Positions 32,014-32,221 of a stretch of 32,221 nucleotides of DNA are shown piece after piece. Within the stretch, counting starts at the first letter, position 1, and each line of letters starts with the position of its first letter. Made by a program: the position numbers and the translations under genes. Below the pieces are notes generated by a model. That model made no database searches. It worked only from the letters and a program-made list of their open reading frames with translations, and had not been told where the DNA came from. The stretch covers positions 1 through 32,221 of the forward strand of contig SZOR01000038.1 in NCBI GenBank assembly GCA_030263275.1. The letters run 5' to 3'. The stretch comes from DSNY01 sp016861185. Lineage in GTDB: Bacteria; Pseudomonadota; Gammaproteobacteria; Burkholderiales; Burkholderiaceae_F.

Positions 32014-32221
32014 ATGTCCGACCCGATCCAGCTTCCCGCCGAGCACCCGCTGCGGCGCCGGCTCGCCGACGAGGTTCACGCGCGCCCGCCGGTGGCCGTC
32101 GAGCCGCCGGCCGCAGTCTCGTGCATCGCCTTGCTGCGCGGCGCGGACGAGGGCGACGACCTCGCGCCGCTGCGCGCGCTGCTCGCCCGACGCGGACGAG
32201 AGCTCGACACCCCGCGGAACC
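32014..32221 (+). CDS. DUF3422 family protein (partial, 5' end only)
   Basis: The frame from ATG 32014 reads MSDPIQLPAEHPLRRRLADE, VHARPPVAVEPPAAVSCIAL, LRG and stays open to the window edge (69 codons). The EHPLRRRLADEVHARPP opening is the hallmark of DUF3422, a protein of about 430 residues with C-terminal membrane helices, function unknown. The rest lies outside the window. Confidence 0.85.
   Translation, partial: MSDPIQLPAEHPLRRRLADEVHARPPVAVEPPAAVSCIALLRGADEGDDLAPLRALLARRGRELDTPRN

Overview
The window is high-GC chromosomal DNA from a betaproteobacterium, most likely of the order Burkholderiales. This is inferred from gene order and protein style: miaB-phoH-ybeY-corC-lnt-glyQ-glyS on one strand, recA-recX, a DUF2889 gene before sucCD, a three-gene transhydrogenase, and DUF3422. 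No rRNA or marker outside these genes was available to fix the genus.

Layout. Bases 1-8770 are a minus-strand housekeeping block (tRNA thiolation/RNA metabolism and envelope: miaB, phoH, ybeY, corC, lnt, then glyQ and a truncated glyS). A tRNA-Met with a clear sigma70 promoter follows on the same strand (8789-8931). Bases 9206-11599 hold a TctE/QseC-like histidine kinase with its OmpR-type regulator. From 11758 the plus strand carries recA behind a promoter with two tandem LexA-type boxes, then recX, an M20-type amidohydrolase, DUF2889, sucC, a GIY-YIG endonuclease gene inside an inverted repeat, sucD, a TerC-family transporter, a PP2C phosphatase and a double-FHA protein. Bases 20582-24413 are an accessory stretch: a shortened HicB-like gene, a RelE/RHH toxin-antitoxin pair, a type IV pilin with a sigma54-type promoter, and a graveyard of broken toxin-antitoxin-like genes and a Uma2 nuclease with an in-frame stop. 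Bases 24491-27559 (minus) carry a PQQ-type sugar dehydrogenase lipoprotein, mnmA and a NUDIX hydrolase. Bases 27703-31386 (plus) form an NAD(P) operon, pntAA-pntAB-pntB-pncA. The window ends with a small periplasmic protein and the start of a DUF3422 gene.

The most unusual content is non-coding. (1) The 3' ends of both recA and sucD are present twice. The two copies flank a shared 70-80 base core that folds as a three-way junction, and the core is preceded by a sequence complementary to the host gene's own sequence at the start of the duplicated part. A third, gene-free copy of the core lies at 8994-9064. (2) The lnt-glyQ gap contains a 269-base element of two head-to-head units whose hairpin stems differ in sequence but stay paired. 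(3) The GIY-YIG gene between sucC and sucD is bounded by 29-base inverted palindromic repeats, and a gene-less pair with an identical left repeat lies before pntB, a layout like RAYT/REPIN systems but with a different nuclease. All of this was read by eye; no database search or folding program was run.
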